Below are positions 9,267 through 19,096 of a stretch of 64,000 nt of DNA, one piece after another. The position numbers and the translations under genes are program-made. This DNA comes from Lederbergia galactosidilytica (GTDB lineage Bacteria > Bacillota > Bacilli > Bacillales > Bacillaceae_C). Location: positions 88,187 through 152,186 of the forward strand of contig NZ_JAGGKH010000013.1 in assembly GCF_017873565.1 (NCBI RefSeq), written 5' to 3'. Position 1 is the stretch's first letter; each line of letters begins with the position of its first letter. The notes beneath the pieces are model-generated. The model worked only from the letters and a program-made list of their open reading frames with translations. It was not told where the DNA came from and made no database searches.

Positions 9267-10280
9267 TTACCGAACGATCTTCCCAGACTCTTGGTTAGCA
9301 AATGCGGTAATTTCCTCTGCTGAGAATGTATTGCTATCCCCATGAATGGTGTGTTTTAAAGCAGCTGCTGCGGTGGCAAATGAAACCGTTCGTTCTGGAG
9401 ATATATTTGTGATGATCCCGTATAAAATTCCAGAGGCAAAAGCATCTCCAGCACCTACTCGATCAACGATATGATCGATATGATAGACCTTCGACTGATG
9501 GAGTTTTCCATCAACATAGTAATTCCCTTGCAATGTATTAGTAGAAGCAGAGATTACTTCTCGAAAAGTAGAAGTGAAATACTTTATATTGGGATATTGT
9601 GATTGAAGGCTATGATAGTAATATCGCAACCTTTCCTCTTGCTGCATTCCTTCTCCCGCTTGGGGGAGACCTAGTAAATAAAGCGCATCCAATTCTCCAC
9701 AAGAACAAATATCAATATAGGGGAGAATTTCCTTGATTGTAGCTCCTGCTTCTTCTTGTGACCAGAGCTTCGAACGATAGTTAAAATCAAAGCTAGTTAA
9801 AACTCCTTTTTCCTTAGCCTTCTTTAATGCATGGATTGTCAATTCCCTCATCATTGCTGATACTGCGGGTGTAATTCCTGACACATGAAAAAGTGAAGCA
9901 TCCTTAAAAATCGCCTCGAAATTGACCTCGTCATACTCCATCAGTGTAAAGCTAGAGTTCTTTCTATCGTATATTACCTGTGTGCTCCTACCACCTACTC
10001 CAGGTTCCATATAATAGGTTCCTAGACGTTCACCACCTTTTTTCACATAGTCTGTGTGGACCTGATTTGCATTTAAATGTCTAATTGCCCCTTGTCCAAG
10101 TGGATTGTTTGGAACTTTACTGACAAAATAAACCTGCATGCCAAGATTAGCTAGAGCCACACCCACATTGGCCTCTGCACCACCATAATGCATTAGTAGT
10201 TGATTTGATTGATGGACTCTCTCACCGGGTTTAGGTGAAAGACGTAATAGTATTTCACCCAGTGTAACAATTTTTTTCAT
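9267..10280 (-). CDS. kdgK: 2-dehydro-3-deoxygluconate kinase
   Basis: 337 residues of the PfkB/ribokinase fold. It phosphorylates 2-keto-3-deoxygluconate (KDG) to KDPG with ATP. Seen: the N-terminal GEILLRLSPKPGERV with GGAEANVGVALANLG (substrate-binding Gly-Gly region) and DRVGAGDAFASGI near residue 276, which holds the catalytic Asp and anion hole. It starts 5 bases after the kdgA stop, so kdgA and kdgK are one unit. With mannonate dehydratase and fructuronate reductase at 42.6-44.8 kb it completes the hexuronate route to KDPG. Confidence 0.92.
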   Translation of the reverse strand: MKKIVTLGEILLRLSPKPGERVHQSNQLLMHYGGAEANVGVALANLGMQVYFVSKVPNNPLGQGAIRHLNANQVHTDYVKKGGERLGTYYMEPGVGGRSTQVIYDRKNSSFTLMEYDEVNFEAIFKDASLFHVSGITPAVSAMMRELTIHALKKAKEKGVLTSFDFNYRSKLWSQEEAGATIKEILPYIDICSCGELDALYLLGLPQAGEGMQQEERLRYYYHSLQSQYPNIKYFTSTFREVISASTNTLQGNYYVDGKLHQSKVYHIDHIVDRVGAGDAFASGILYGIITNISPERTVSFATAAAALKHTIHGDSNTFSAEEITAFANQESGKIVR

Positions 10281-10285
10281 ACGAT

Positions 10286-10930
10286 CTACCCTCTTATTTC
10301 TTGAATTTTTTGCATGTACTGGCGCGCATTTTCCGTAATTTTCTCGTACTCCCCATTCTTAGCTGGGGCAATCAATTGACCGCCAATCCCCACAGCAACA
10401 CAGCCATTTTCCAGCCATTGAGTGATATTTTCCAGACTGACACCACCTGTTGGCATAATATTTACTTGAGGTAAAGGTGCTTTAATCGCCTTGACATAAT
10501 CTGGTCCAAAAGCAGAGCCTGGGAAAAGTTTGATAATATCTACCCCTGATTCCAATGCCTGTTTGATCTCAGTTACGGTCATACAACCCGGCATATAAGG
10601 AATTTGATATAAATTACAAAGTCTTGCTGTTTCTGTATCAAAACTTGGACTTACAACAAATTGTGCACCCGCTAAAATCGCTATTCTAGCTGTGACAGCA
10701 TCTAACACTGTTCCTGCACCAATCACAATATTACTGTCATCTTCATATTGTCTTGATAAATCTTTCATTACCTTGTCTGCTTCTGGGGTAGTAAAAGTGA
10801 TTTCGATCCCTTTGATTCCTCCCTGTATACAAGCCGCGGAAATCTTCATAGCTTCTTCCTTTGAATCTGCTCTAATAACCGCTACTGCCCCGGCATCTGC
10901 AATTTTAGAAAGTAATTTAACCTTTTTCAT
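10286..10930 (-). CDS. kdgA: KDPG/4-hydroxy-2-oxoglutarate aldolase
   Basis: 214 residues, the normal length for this class I aldolase. It splits KDPG into pyruvate and glyceraldehyde-3-phosphate. The Schiff-base lysine is K134 in DIIKLFPGSAFG. The catalytic Glu is E43 in GIEITFTTPEA. PTGGVSLENI is the phosphate-binding segment. The RBS is AGAGGTG ahead of ATG. It is the first gene of the kdgA-kdgK pair and lies just behind the histidine kinase gene on the same strand. Confidence 0.93.
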   Translation of the reverse strand: MKKVKLLSKIADAGAVAVIRADSKEEAMKISAACIQGGIKGIEITFTTPEADKVMKDLSRQYEDDSNIVIGAGTVLDAVTARIAILAGAQFVVSPSFDTETARLCNLYQIPYMPGCMTVTEIKQALESGVDIIKLFPGSAFGPDYVKAIKAPLPQVNIMPTGGVSLENITQWLENGCVAVGIGGQLIAPAKNGEYEKITENARQYMQKIQEIRG

Positions 10931-11037
10931 TTTGCACCTCTTTTTTAATTTTTGTTCTCTTCTACAAAACGACTAGTTCCAATAATTTTCTCTTCCTTCT
11001 CTAAATAATCCTCCGCAAAAATCTAATGATCATCAAT

Positions 11038-12777
11038 TCACTTTTGAATGGGGATAAGAATTTTCACAGTTGTCCCCTCCCCTGGCAAACTCTCCATTTG
11101 AAATTGAAATTGTTCCCCATAATGCATTTTTAAACGATGATACACATTTTTTATACCGATACTTTCTCCAACAACTTCCCCAGCCTCTAATGAACGCAGG
11201 ATCTGGTCAAGTTGCTCCTCTCCCATACCTGTTCCTGTATCTTTCATTGTACATTGTAATTTTCCATCTATTCTTTGAATATTTATCTCAATTTTCCCTT
11301 TCCCCTTCAGCGCCTCGATTCCATGAATGCTGGCATTCTCAACGAAAGGAATTAATGACATGTTTGGGATGGAGTAGTAGTAAGTTTCTTCCTCAACACT
11401 AATCAGATATTGCATCTTGTCATCAAAACGGTATTCTTGTATTTCAAGGAATGAGCGGATCAAATCGACTTCCTCTTTAACCGTAACCATATCCTTCCCC
11501 CATGTGATCGATGTTCGCAATAATTGCGCCATATTTTTGATAATATTTGCTGTTTCATCTTCATTTTTCAAAATACTGCGCATACGGATCGTTTCTAATA
11601 CATTGAATAAGAAATGGGGGTTGATTTGACTTTGTAAGGCACTAAGCTGTGCCTGTTTTCTCTGTAGTTCTAAATCCTTTTTTTGGATTCGTACAATAAA
11701 GACGTCATTAATTAACTCTTTAATTTTCTGGGACATGCGATTAAAGGCGCTTGTAAGCTCACCAATTTCATCTCGATAATCAAGTCCTTCAATCATAGCG
11801 AAATTTTGGTCTTCCACTTTTCTCATATGTTTTACAATGCGGGATAACCGTCTATGAATGGAGCTCGAAATATAGATAATCACTAGAGATGGCAGAACAA
11901 AATTAACCAAGGCGAGATAAAAAATAAAGTTTCGTGAATTTCGTACTTCATCAACTAATGCATTTTCAGAAGCTACGCCAATGACTTTCCATTGATTAAT
12001 ATATTGCAAGTCATATTGTTTCTCTAAAACAACAGTATTATCTGGAAGCACAATAGAATCGAATTGATAATCTCTATCCCCCCACGGGATACTAGAATCA
12101 GTCGTATATTCTATAACATTCTCTTCATTCACCAAGTAGATATCTCCTGGAAAAGTAATATTATTAAATGTTTGTGTAAGCAACTCCTTTCCCAATTCAA
12201 TTTTTAAAATTTTTTGGGTACTATTATGGTGATAATGATCTAATTCCCTTATTACGCTAAATGTATCTAACTTATCTGATTTCCCCTTTGTACGTGTTAA
12301 AACTGGATAAGATTTTCTTAAGTTGTTGGTGTTTTGATACCAGTAAGATTCTTTTACTTGTTCATCTATTGGGTTCACTCCACCAGCAAAAATGACCGTT
12401 TCATTATCGGTATAAACACTAATAGAATGGATTGAAGAATAAATCGGTACATATTTATCAATATCACGAAAGTCGGCATTATAAGCTCTGATAAATTCAG
12501 TAACAGATTCATAACGGGTTTCCAAAAAAGTGTAAAGATTATTATCCGTATACAAAACAGTAGAAATCCCGATTGCATCATCAATCCCTTGCCGAAATTC
12601 ATCCGCCATTTGCTCAAGAGTGAGAGATAAATCCTGTATTTTTTGTGTTTTCACATTTTCGTTTGTCACATAATAAAAGATTATATTTGTAGCAACTATA
12701 GGTATAAATACGGAGATGAAGTATACAAGTAATAATTTATTCCTCAGGCTTATATCATTAAAATGAAAGTTTTTCAT
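11038..12777 (-). CDS. Sensor histidine kinase, YesM-like
   Basis: 579 residues. A membrane segment near residues 15-35 and another near 280-305 enclose an extracellular sensor domain. A HAMP region follows (about 305-360). Then comes the His_kinase family signature QINPHFLFNVLETIRM, with phospho-accepting His at about 388. The HATPase domain shows VENASIHGIEALKGKG (N box) and DTGTGM (G1). This is the YesM/LytS-like class that pairs with AraC-type response regulators. Its start is 12 bases after the response regulator stop. Signal is unknown; a sugar oligomer or a loaded binding protein is likely. Confidence 0.9.
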   Translation of the reverse strand: MKNFHFNDISLRNKLLLVYFISVFIPIVATNIIFYYVTNENVKTQKIQDLSLTLEQMADEFRQGIDDAIGISTVLYTDNNLYTFLETRYESVTEFIRAYNADFRDIDKYVPIYSSIHSISVYTDNETVIFAGGVNPIDEQVKESYWYQNTNNLRKSYPVLTRTKGKSDKLDTFSVIRELDHYHHNSTQKILKIELGKELLTQTFNNITFPGDIYLVNEENVIEYTTDSSIPWGDRDYQFDSIVLPDNTVVLEKQYDLQYINQWKVIGVASENALVDEVRNSRNFIFYLALVNFVLPSLVIIYISSSIHRRLSRIVKHMRKVEDQNFAMIEGLDYRDEIGELTSAFNRMSQKIKELINDVFIVRIQKKDLELQRKQAQLSALQSQINPHFLFNVLETIRMRSILKNEDETANIIKNMAQLLRTSITWGKDMVTVKEEVDLIRSFLEIQEYRFDDKMQYLISVEEETYYYSIPNMSLIPFVENASIHGIEALKGKGKIEINIQRIDGKLQCTMKDTGTGMGEEQLDQILRSLEAGEVVGESIGIKNVYHRLKMHYGEQFQFQMESLPGEGTTVKILIPIQK

Positions 12778-12789
12778 TAGACCGCCACT

Positions 12790-14349
12790 TTATAAAGATT
12801 TTCCATGGATTTTTTTTCTATATTGTGTAGGTGTTATTCCCTCGTATTTTTCAAACTGAGTCACAAAATAATCTGCATTTCCAAATCCGACACTTTCTGC
12901 TACTTGGTACACGCGCATATCCGTTTGTCTCAAAAGTTTTTTCGCTTCATTCATGCGAACTTCTAGTATAAAGTCTTTGTAATAAATCCCATAAGTCTTC
13001 CTAAATAGTTGTCCCATATAGACGGGATTCATATAAAACTCATTTGCAAGACTTTTTAATGTAATATTTTCCTGGAAGTGGTTTTCAATATATTTTTTCA
13101 CTTTATAAATATTTCCGTTTGCATGATCACTATGTAGGAGATGAATCAGTTCAGCACAATCTAGAACAAACTCGGTAAACATTGTTTGTATTTCTTTAAA
13201 GGTAAGCGGATACTTATCCCATTGAAGCATTGTGTGTAATGTTGATACTTGATTCTCATCACCATCTAATTGTTTAATTGTTTTTATCAACTCGTGGACA
13301 CATCGATTAATTGACGTTTTTACAGCATCACGGGCAAACATCTTCTTCCTAAATTCTCGAAACATCTCTTCAATTGTACTCAGTATTGCCTTTAAATTAT
13401 TCTCTTCAATTCTATCCATTAATCTTTTATAAAGAGAATGGTCAAGCTCGATATAATGAACGGATTGCTCCCGCACTAATTCAAAATAAATCGGGTCATT
13501 CCTCTCCGTTGTGTATTTGAATTGAGAAACCATGTTCGCGGTTTCAAAAGACTCCTTAATTCCAGAAGGGCCCTTGACTGTTTTGCCAACAAATAAGGAT
13601 ATTTCTGTCTTCAATCGTGTTGATAGCTGTTCTTGTAAATCTGTTACAAAATGTTCTAGATTACCTTTAATAGAATGTAACTGCCGGATCGATACCAATA
13701 GTCCAAAACTATTTATCCCATGATCACGAGTTAATATCATGTCCTCTTGTAAGTATGACATAATAGCTTGATTGATCTTTTCTTTCAGATTACATATTTC
13801 GTGGATTGCATTATTTATTTCTAAAATAATATATTTCAATTCTTCCGCATTCGCAATATTTAATTTTTGTTGAAGTATAGTACAATTTTCCTCATTCGTC
13901 TCACCAATTAGGATCTCTTCCAGCGCCGTCAATGCTACCCTTTTTTCTCTATTTATTTTCCATTCTTTCTCCGTTCGTAATTTGTCTGCAAGTCGAATTA
14001 AAGTTTTTTCAAATTCATCCTTATCAATAGGTTTTAAAATAAAGTCTTGTACACCATACCGCATTGCTTGTTGAGCATATTTAAAATCGTTATAACCACT
14101 TACAATTACAAAATTAGGTTTAAGGTTGGTTGATTCAACTGTACTCTTAATTAATTCCAATCCATCCAATACAGGCATTCGTATATCTGTCACAACTAAA
14201 TCAGGTTTCCTTTCTAGGATCAATTCTAGAGCGTCTTCTCCGTTATCAGCTTCTGCACAAACTTTAAAGCCACACTTTTCCCAATCAATTAAACGAAGTA
14301 ACCCCTTTCTAACAAAATGATCATCATCGACCAAAAAAACATTATGCAC
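12790..14349 (-). CDS. Two-component response regulator with AraC DNA-binding domain, YesN-like
   Basis: 519 residues with GTG start after GGGGGGAT. Receiver domain at 1-120: acidic pocket DDD (8-10), phospho-acceptor D55 in VVTDIRMPVLDG, and conserved Lys in FILKPIDKDE. A middle region of about 280 residues of unknown fold leads to the AraC helix-turn-helix pair (about 415-515), ending GITPTQYRKK. It is in one operon with the YesL-like gene upstream and the histidine kinase downstream. Its targets are probably the neighbouring xylosidase and importer genes, but that is inference. Confidence 0.92.
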   Translation of the reverse strand: MHNVFLVDDDHFVRKGLLRLIDWEKCGFKVCAEADNGEDALELILERKPDLVVTDIRMPVLDGLELIKSTVESTNLKPNFVIVSGYNDFKYAQQAMRYGVQDFILKPIDKDEFEKTLIRLADKLRTEKEWKINREKRVALTALEEILIGETNEENCTILQQKLNIANAEELKYIILEINNAIHEICNLKEKINQAIMSYLQEDMILTRDHGINSFGLLVSIRQLHSIKGNLEHFVTDLQEQLSTRLKTEISLFVGKTVKGPSGIKESFETANMVSQFKYTTERNDPIYFELVREQSVHYIELDHSLYKRLMDRIEENNLKAILSTIEEMFREFRKKMFARDAVKTSINRCVHELIKTIKQLDGDENQVSTLHTMLQWDKYPLTFKEIQTMFTEFVLDCAELIHLLHSDHANGNIYKVKKYIENHFQENITLKSLANEFYMNPVYMGQLFRKTYGIYYKDFILEVRMNEAKKLLRQTDMRVYQVAESVGFGNADYFVTQFEKYEGITPTQYRKKIHGKSL

Positions 14350-14456
14350 AGATTTATCCCCCCTTCGATTAATGATGAATCGCAGGTTCCTTAAACTTCC
14401 GATGCTATGAAGAATAGTGATTTATTAGCTAATTTGATTCGATTCTTTCCTTAATC

Positions 14457-15101
14457 TCAATCTATTTTCTCTGTAAATTTTCTTTGCTTTTTTTCTATAC
14501 TATTAAACGCCAATAAAGCACATCCCATGATTGACGCTGCAGACAAACTAATACCAATTGAAGGTAAAAGCCCTGGAATATAATTAAATAAAAAGGCGAA
14601 GACCACTAAAGCGACCACCATCAGAATTGTTGCCAATGGACTAAAAAATCCGATTAAAAAGGCATTTTTAAAATAGCGGAAAAATTTTAAATCAAAATGG
14701 ACATACACGGGAAATATATACAAAATCATAATGAAATAAATAGTGCCTAATATGACTAATCCCGCTTGCATAATATACAACATTAACCCTTGTATATTAG
14801 CCAATAATTGAAAGTCTAAATATAAGATATAACCAATGAAAAGAGTGATATAACCAATTCCATTGACCTTAAAAAATTCTTGTCTATATGTTTTTATAAA
14901 CACTTTTGTTATCTGGACCTCTTGAACATCATTACGGAACCAACCTTGATAAACCGCATACATAGCCGCCGTAGCAGGAAATATACCAAATGCAATAAAT
15001 CCAATACAAGTAAACACCAACCATAATATGTTAATATAAAAAATCCACATTAACCATTCTAAAAAACGATAAAATCCACCAATATTATTCGTTTTTGCCA
15101 T
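14457..15101 (-). CDS. YesL-like membrane protein (DUF624)
   Basis: 214 residues with five or six hydrophobic segments, starting near residue 20 and spread over the whole length. This is the DUF624/YesL family, whose members sit next to YesM/YesN two-component genes and sugar importers in Bacilli. Biochemical function is unknown. It is the first gene of the unit that runs into the response regulator and kinase, and it is divergent from the GH43 gene across a 283-base promoter region. Two other DUF624 genes are in this window (22440-23081, 37032-37715). Confidence 0.85.
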   Translation of the reverse strand: MAKTNNIGGFYRFLEWLMWIFYINILWLVFTCIGFIAFGIFPATAAMYAVYQGWFRNDVQEVQITKVFIKTYRQEFFKVNGIGYITLFIGYILYLDFQLLANIQGLMLYIMQAGLVILGTIYFIMILYIFPVYVHFDLKFFRYFKNAFLIGFFSPLATILMVVALVVFAFLFNYIPGLLPSIGISLSAASIMGCALLAFNSIEKKQRKFTEKID

Positions 15102-15295
15102 CTTATACCTCTTCCTATATCTGTTAGCATTTTTTCAGTGCGGAATTGCCTACCATAATACCTCTTCCTATCGCAACAATTAGTTTACAATAATAAAGAG
15201 ACTTCACGACTATTTCTAAATATAAAAAGTTTCTTTATTTTAACTAATGTGGTAGTCTAGCATTAATAAAGCCCTTTCTTTAATTATACTACCAT

Positions 15296-15346
15296 TCTAC
15301 CATACTTGTAAGCGCATTAAAATTATATTAAAACTTGTATGGTAAT
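15296..15346. promoter_or_regulatory. Divergent control region: operator-like motifs and cre-like site
   Basis: A minus-strand ACAAGTATGGTAGA (15296-15309) and a plus-strand ACTTGTATGGTAAT (15333-15346) flank TTGTAAGCGCATTAA (15306-15320), a cre-like sequence with one mismatch. The ACTNGTATGGTAAT string recurs at 18902 and 47880. The position, 40-90 bases before the GH43 start, suits repression of that gene and perhaps of the divergent YesL operon. Confidence 0.4.
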
Positions 15347-15384
15347 GTGATAGTATTAATAAAAATAATTCTAGAGGTGGTAAA

Positions 15385-16998
15385 ATGGCAATAATTCGTA
15401 ATCCTATACTTACAGGCTTCAATCCAGATCCGAGTATTTGTCGAGTAGGTGAAGACTATTATATTGCAGTGTCGACTTTTGAGTGGTTTCCTGGTGTGGG
15501 AATCTATCACTCTCAAGATTTGAAAAACTGGCGTTTAGCTTCACGACCATTAAATCGCTTAAGCCAATTAAATATGATCGGTAATCCCGATTCTGGGGGA
15601 ATTTGGGCTCCCCAATTGTCTTACAATGATGGGAAGTTTTGGCTAATCTACACTGATGTAAAAGTAACCGAAGGCCAATGGAAAGATTCCCATAATTATC
15701 TTGTGACTTGTGACACAATTGATGGTGAATGGTCTGATCCAGTCTTTTTAAACAGCTCGGGATTTGATCCTTCTCTATTCCATGATGAGGATGGTAAAAA
15801 ATATTTAGTGAATATGCTTTGGGATCATCGCGTTGGCCATCATAATTTTTATGGAATTGTTCTGCAAGAATATAATGCCAATGAGGAAAAATTGGTTGGT
15901 AAAACAGAAATCATTTTTAAGGGCACAGATGTAAAATTAACAGAAGCACCTCATCTTTATAAATGGAATGGCTATTACTATTTATTAACAGCTGAAGGTG
16001 GTACAAAGTATGACCATCAAGCTACGATTGCACGTTCCAAAAATCTAAAAGGACCGTATGAAGTACATCCTGAAAACCCGTTAATTTCATCCTTTTCCGA
16101 CCCTAGAAATCCTTTGCAAAAGGCTGGGCATGCTTCGATCGTCAAAACTCATACAGATGAGTGGTTTTTAGTACATTTAACTGGTCGCCCTTTACCTCGA
16201 GAAAATCAGCCATTATTAGATCCACGCGGTTATTGCCCGCTTGGAAGAGAAACAGCGATACAAAGACTTGAATGGAAAAATGATTGGCCTTATGTAGTTG
16301 GTGGTAACTCACCATCCCTTGAAATAGAAGGGCCAAATATTAAAGAAATAAAATTTGAAAAAGATTATGAGGAGAAAGATGACTTTAATACGGGTAAACT
16401 TAATCTTCATTTTCAAACATTACGTATCCCATTAGATGAAGAGATTCTTTCATTAAAAGATAATCCAGGCCATCTACGCTTGTATGGAAAAGAATCATTA
16501 ACATCAAAATTCACACAGTCTTTTGTCGCAAGGCGTTGGCAACATTTCAATTTTGTGGCCGAAACCAAGGTTGCATTTAATCCAGAAACTTTCCAACAAT
16601 CAGCGGGATTGACGAATTATTATAATACGCAAAATTGGACTTCGCTCCAAATCTCATGGCATGAAGAGAAAGGCAGAATTCTCGAGCTAATGACCTGTGA
16701 CAATTTTACTTTTAGCCAACCACTTAAGGGAAAGGAAATTAGCATACCTGATCATGTTGATTATGTATATCTACGTGTCAATGTCAAGACAGCTACTTAC
16801 GAATATTCTTATTCCTTTGATGGGGAAAACTGGCATCTGCTTCCTGTAACCTTCCCATCTTACAAACTATCAGATGACTATATTCAGGGTGGAGGATTTT
16901 TTACAGGGGCATTTGTTGGAATGCGTTGTCAAGATACTTCAGGACAAAATAAATACGCAGACTTTGATTATTTTATTTATAAAGAAGAAATAGAATAA
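15385..16998 (+). CDS. xynB: GH43 beta-xylosidase
   Basis: 537 residues, the length of XynB-type GH43 enzymes (five-bladed propeller plus a C-terminal beta-sandwich of about 200 residues). Catalytic triad as seen: base D15 in FNPDPSICR, pKa-modulating D128 in SGFDPSLF, acid E187 in [10 protein letters not shown]. It releases xylose from the non-reducing end of xylo-oligosaccharides. There is no signal peptide, so it is cytoplasmic, consistent with import of oligomers. RBS AGAGGTGG precedes the ATG. It is followed by a strong terminator and then by the GH8 gene. Some GH43 enzymes of this type also remove arabinose. Confidence 0.93.
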   Translation: MAIIRNPILTGFNPDPSICRVGEDYYIAVSTFEWFPGVGIYHSQDLKNWRLASRPLNRLSQLNMIGNPDSGGIWAPQLSYNDGKFWLIYTDVKVTEGQWKDSHNYLVTCDTIDGEWSDPVFLNSSGFDPSLFHDEDGKKYLVNMLWDHRVGHHNFYGIVLQEYNANEEKLVGKTEIIFKGTDVKLTEAPHLYKWNGYYYLLTAEGGTKYDHQATIARSKNLKGPYEVHPENPLISSFSDPRNPLQKAGHASIVKTHTDEWFLVHLTGRPLPRENQPLLDPRGYCPLGRETAIQRLEWKNDWPYVVGGNSPSLEIEGPNIKEIKFEKDYEEKDDFNTGKLNLHFQTLRIPLDEEILSLKDNPGHLRLYGKESLTSKFTQSFVARRWQHFNFVAETKVAFNPETFQQSAGLTNYYNTQNWTSLQISWHEEKGRILELMTCDNFTFSQPLKGKEISIPDHVDYVYLRVNVKTATYEYSYSFDGENWHLLPVTFPSYKLSDDYIQGGGFFTGAFVGMRCQDTSGQNKYADFDYFIYKEEIE

Positions 16999-17018
16999 TC
17001 TTTTCACTTCAAGTAAGC

Positions 17019-17068
17019 GGCTGCCGAAAAGATCAACAAACTGATCTTTCGGTGGCCCCTATTTTTTA
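17019..17068 (+). terminator. Rho-independent terminator after GH43
   Basis: GGCTGCCGAAAAGATCA pairs with TGATCTTTCGGTGGCC around a six-base loop, followed by a run of six T. It begins 20 bases after the GH43 stop. Confidence 0.85.
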
Positions 17069-17084
17069 TAATTAGGTAGTTAAT

Positions 17085-17290
17085 TACACAGAAGAACTCA
17101 CTGTCCGAAGGCGATTCAGAGAGCTTCCTCCCGAAATGTCTCATATCTCTTTCTACGCCAATCACATGCAGAAAAGTGAAGCAAGCCTCTTTGACATACT
17201 CCTCCACAACAGTGCACAAAAGATCGTCCAATCTAGAAAAAATGGTTCTGGTATCCCCATATTTATCGTGAATTCTCCGCAATCAAGGAA
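17085..17290. other. Intergenic segment with possible gene remnant
   Basis: This part of the gap between the GH43 and GH8 genes is richer in GC than its flanks. A plus-strand frame runs from about 17091 (EELTVRRRFRELPPEM...) to a stop near 17303, and a 92-codon frame is open on the minus strand (17004-17282). Neither has a convincing start or RBS, and I recognise neither. It may be a remnant of an inserted or lost gene. Confidence 0.3.
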
Positions 17291-17326
17291 AAAGCTTTAC
17301 TAATTGCAGAACAAGTATACGGTTCT

Positions 17327-17341
17327 TTGCAAGCGCTTTAC
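17327..17341 (+). promoter_or_regulatory. cre-like site upstream of GH8 gene
   Basis: TTGCAAGCGCTTTAC carries the central AAGCGCTTT palindrome of a CcpA cre site but departs from consensus at the last two bases. It lies about 150 bases before the GH8 start. Confidence 0.4.
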
Positions 17342-17487
17342 TTTACAAAGGATTATCTTTACTTTTCAAAGTTTTAACAAGTACGTCTTATACTATAATG
17401 AAAAAAGTAAATAAGTTTTTACCAGAAAGGAAAGACAAATCCTTAGACAACCATTTGATTAACCAGACATGTAGAGGAGGTAGAAAG

Positions 17488-18627
17488 GTGAAGAATAATC
17501 AAGCAATTTTACACAGCAAGGATTATCGAAACTTACTGAAGGAATATGGTTATTCTGAAACTGATATCCAAGAAAGAATAATTGAAACTTGGGATAAGCT
17601 ATTTTCCGATCAATATCCAGATACACAGATTTATTATCCTGTAGGAGATGATCTAGCCTATATGCTCGATACAGGAAACTTAGATGTTCGGACAGAGGGA
17701 ATGTCTTATGGGATGATGATGGCTGTCCAAATGAATAAAAGAGAAGTATTTGATCGTCTTTGGAAATGGAGTAAGAAATACATGTTTATGAAAACAGGAG
17801 AACATGCCGGATATTTTGCTTGGTCATGTAGGCCTGATGGTACAAAGCTTTCATACGGTCCAGCACCTGATGGGGAAGAATATTTTGCGATGGCTTTATT
17901 TTTTGCTTCCCATAGATGGGGGGATGGTCCAGCACCATTTAACTATAATCAGCAAGCAAAAGACTTATTACATACTTGTCTCCATAAAGGTGAAAATGGT
18001 CTAGGACAACCAATGTGGAATCTTGAAAATAAGCTTATAAAATTCGTTCCAAATGTGGAATTCTCTGATCCTTCCTACCATTTGCCACATTTCTATGAAT
18101 TATTCGCTTTATGGGCTTACCCAGAGGACAGACCATTTTGGAAGAGTGCTGCTTTGGCAAGTAGAAAGTATTTAAAAATCGCAACTCATCCCGAAACAGG
18201 CTTAGCCCCTGAATATGCCTTTTATGATGGGACCCCAAACAATATTAGGGGATATGGACATTTTTTTAGTGATTCCTACCGAGTGGCTTGTAATATTGCA
18301 CTAGATTATGAATGGTTTAAAGATCCAGAATGTCCAATCAAGATCAATGAAAAAATCCAGAGATTTTTTGCTGATAAAAATCCTTCAGATTATCGTAGAT
18401 ACACCATTGCTGGTGAAGCATTTGAGGAGAAATCTTTACACCCCATTGGTCTAATTGCAACAAATGCTATGGCTTCTCTTGCCACCTCAAGTCCTAATGC
18501 AAAAAAATATGTCGACCTATTCTGGAATACACCTATACGTTCAGGAAAACGCCGCTATTATGATAACTGTTTATACTTTTTTAGTTTACTAGCATTAAGT
18601 GGGAATTTTAAAATTTGGATGCCCTAG
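17488..18627 (+). CDS. GH8 reducing-end xylose-releasing exo-oligoxylanase (Rex)
   Basis: 379 residues from a GTG at 17488, chosen because AGGAGG lies 8 bases ahead; an in-frame ATG 30 codons upstream (17398) lacks one. The sequence closely resembles the Bacillus halodurans enzyme I recall (Rex, BH2105) along its whole length, e.g. YSETDIQERI, DVRTEGMSYGMMMAVQM, HAGYFAWSC, GLAPEYAFYDGTPN and DNCLYFFSLLALSGNFKIW. General acid E70 (in RTEGMSYG) and general base D262 (in HFFSDSYR) fall at the expected positions. The enzyme removes xylose from the reducing end of xylo-oligosaccharides in the cytoplasm, complementing the GH43 enzyme that works from the other end. Confidence 0.93.
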   Translation: MKNNQAILHSKDYRNLLKEYGYSETDIQERIIETWDKLFSDQYPDTQIYYPVGDDLAYMLDTGNLDVRTEGMSYGMMMAVQMNKREVFDRLWKWSKKYMFMKTGEHAGYFAWSCRPDGTKLSYGPAPDGEEYFAMALFFASHRWGDGPAPFNYNQQAKDLLHTCLHKGENGLGQPMWNLENKLIKFVPNVEFSDPSYHLPHFYELFALWAYPEDRPFWKSAALASRKYLKIATHPETGLAPEYAFYDGTPNNIRGYGHFFSDSYRVACNIALDYEWFKDPECPIKINEKIQRFFADKNPSDYRRYTIAGEAFEEKSLHPIGLIATNAMASLATSSPNAKKYVDLFWNTPIRSGKRRYYDNCLYFFSLLALSGNFKIWMP

Positions 18628-18714
18628 ATTAAAGGAATGTAAGTCTCCCTTTTAAACCTTTTTAAGGGTAGTCCGAAAATAATATGGAATAAATGAGTCA
18701 TAGTTTTTAAAAAT

Positions 18715-18826
18715 CGCAAATGGAATATTCCCCCTGTCCATGGGAGAATGTCAAGTCTCCTCAAGCTTCGCCTTCAGGGTCCTACTCTTTTTACTTCCCG
18801 TAGGAGTCTCGCCTATTCCATTTGCG
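18715..18826. repeat. Inverted-repeat intergenic element
   Basis: Perfect 13-base ends: CGCAAATGGAATA and TATTCCATTTGCG. The interior (about 18745-18810) is a diverged reverse copy of the middle of the element at 5131-5425, sharing the GGCGAAGC(T/C)TGAGGAG(A/G)CTTGACA block when read on the minus strand. Confidence 0.65.
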
Positions 18827-18901
18827 GGGATGGCTTATCGCTTCATATTTACCATGCGATCATCCGAATACTCTTTCAACATTAAATTACAGTATCTAAT
18901 C

Positions 18902-18915
18902 ACTAGTATGGTAAT
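18902..18915 (+). promoter_or_regulatory. Operator-like motif ACTAGTATGGTAAT
   Basis: Identical to the 14-base string at 47880-47893 upstream of the GntR regulator gene and one base different from 15333-15346. It is located about 180 bases before the binding-protein start of the second importer. Confidence 0.4.
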
Positions 18916-18997
18916 AAACAATAATCTAGTTACCCATAATTCCCTATTTCAGCCTGTATACCATATTAAGTCATAAGATACTTTATTTCTCCCTTTA

Positions 18998-19012
18998 TTG
19001 TAAGCGTTTTAT
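18998..19012 (+). promoter_or_regulatory. cre-like site upstream of second importer
   Basis: TTGTAAGCGTTTTAT matches the cre consensus except at its last two positions. It is about 85 bases before the start at 19097. Confidence 0.4.
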
Positions 19013-19096
19013 ATCTATTTTACTTACTCTGCTTATTTAGATTCATAACAAAGATTATGAATTTTATAAGATAAAAAAATGAAAAGGGGTTGTCTT

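Larger units (their letters stand above)
18628..19096. other. Intergenic region with inverted repeat, operator-like motif and cre-like site
   Basis: The gap between the GH8 gene and the second importer. It holds the 13-base inverted repeat element at 18715-18826, the operator-like motif at 18902 and the cre-like site at 18998. I see no small gene with an RBS. Confidence 0.6.

Noticed and set aside
17004..17282. 92-codon minus-strand frame after GH43
   Set aside because: Its end overlaps the GH43 terminator, it has no RBS and shows no recognisable family. Kept only as a possible remnant.
17398..17487. N-terminal extension of the GH8 gene from ATG 17398
   Set aside because: The extension lacks an RBS and has no counterpart in the known Rex enzyme, whereas GTG 17488 follows AGGAGG.
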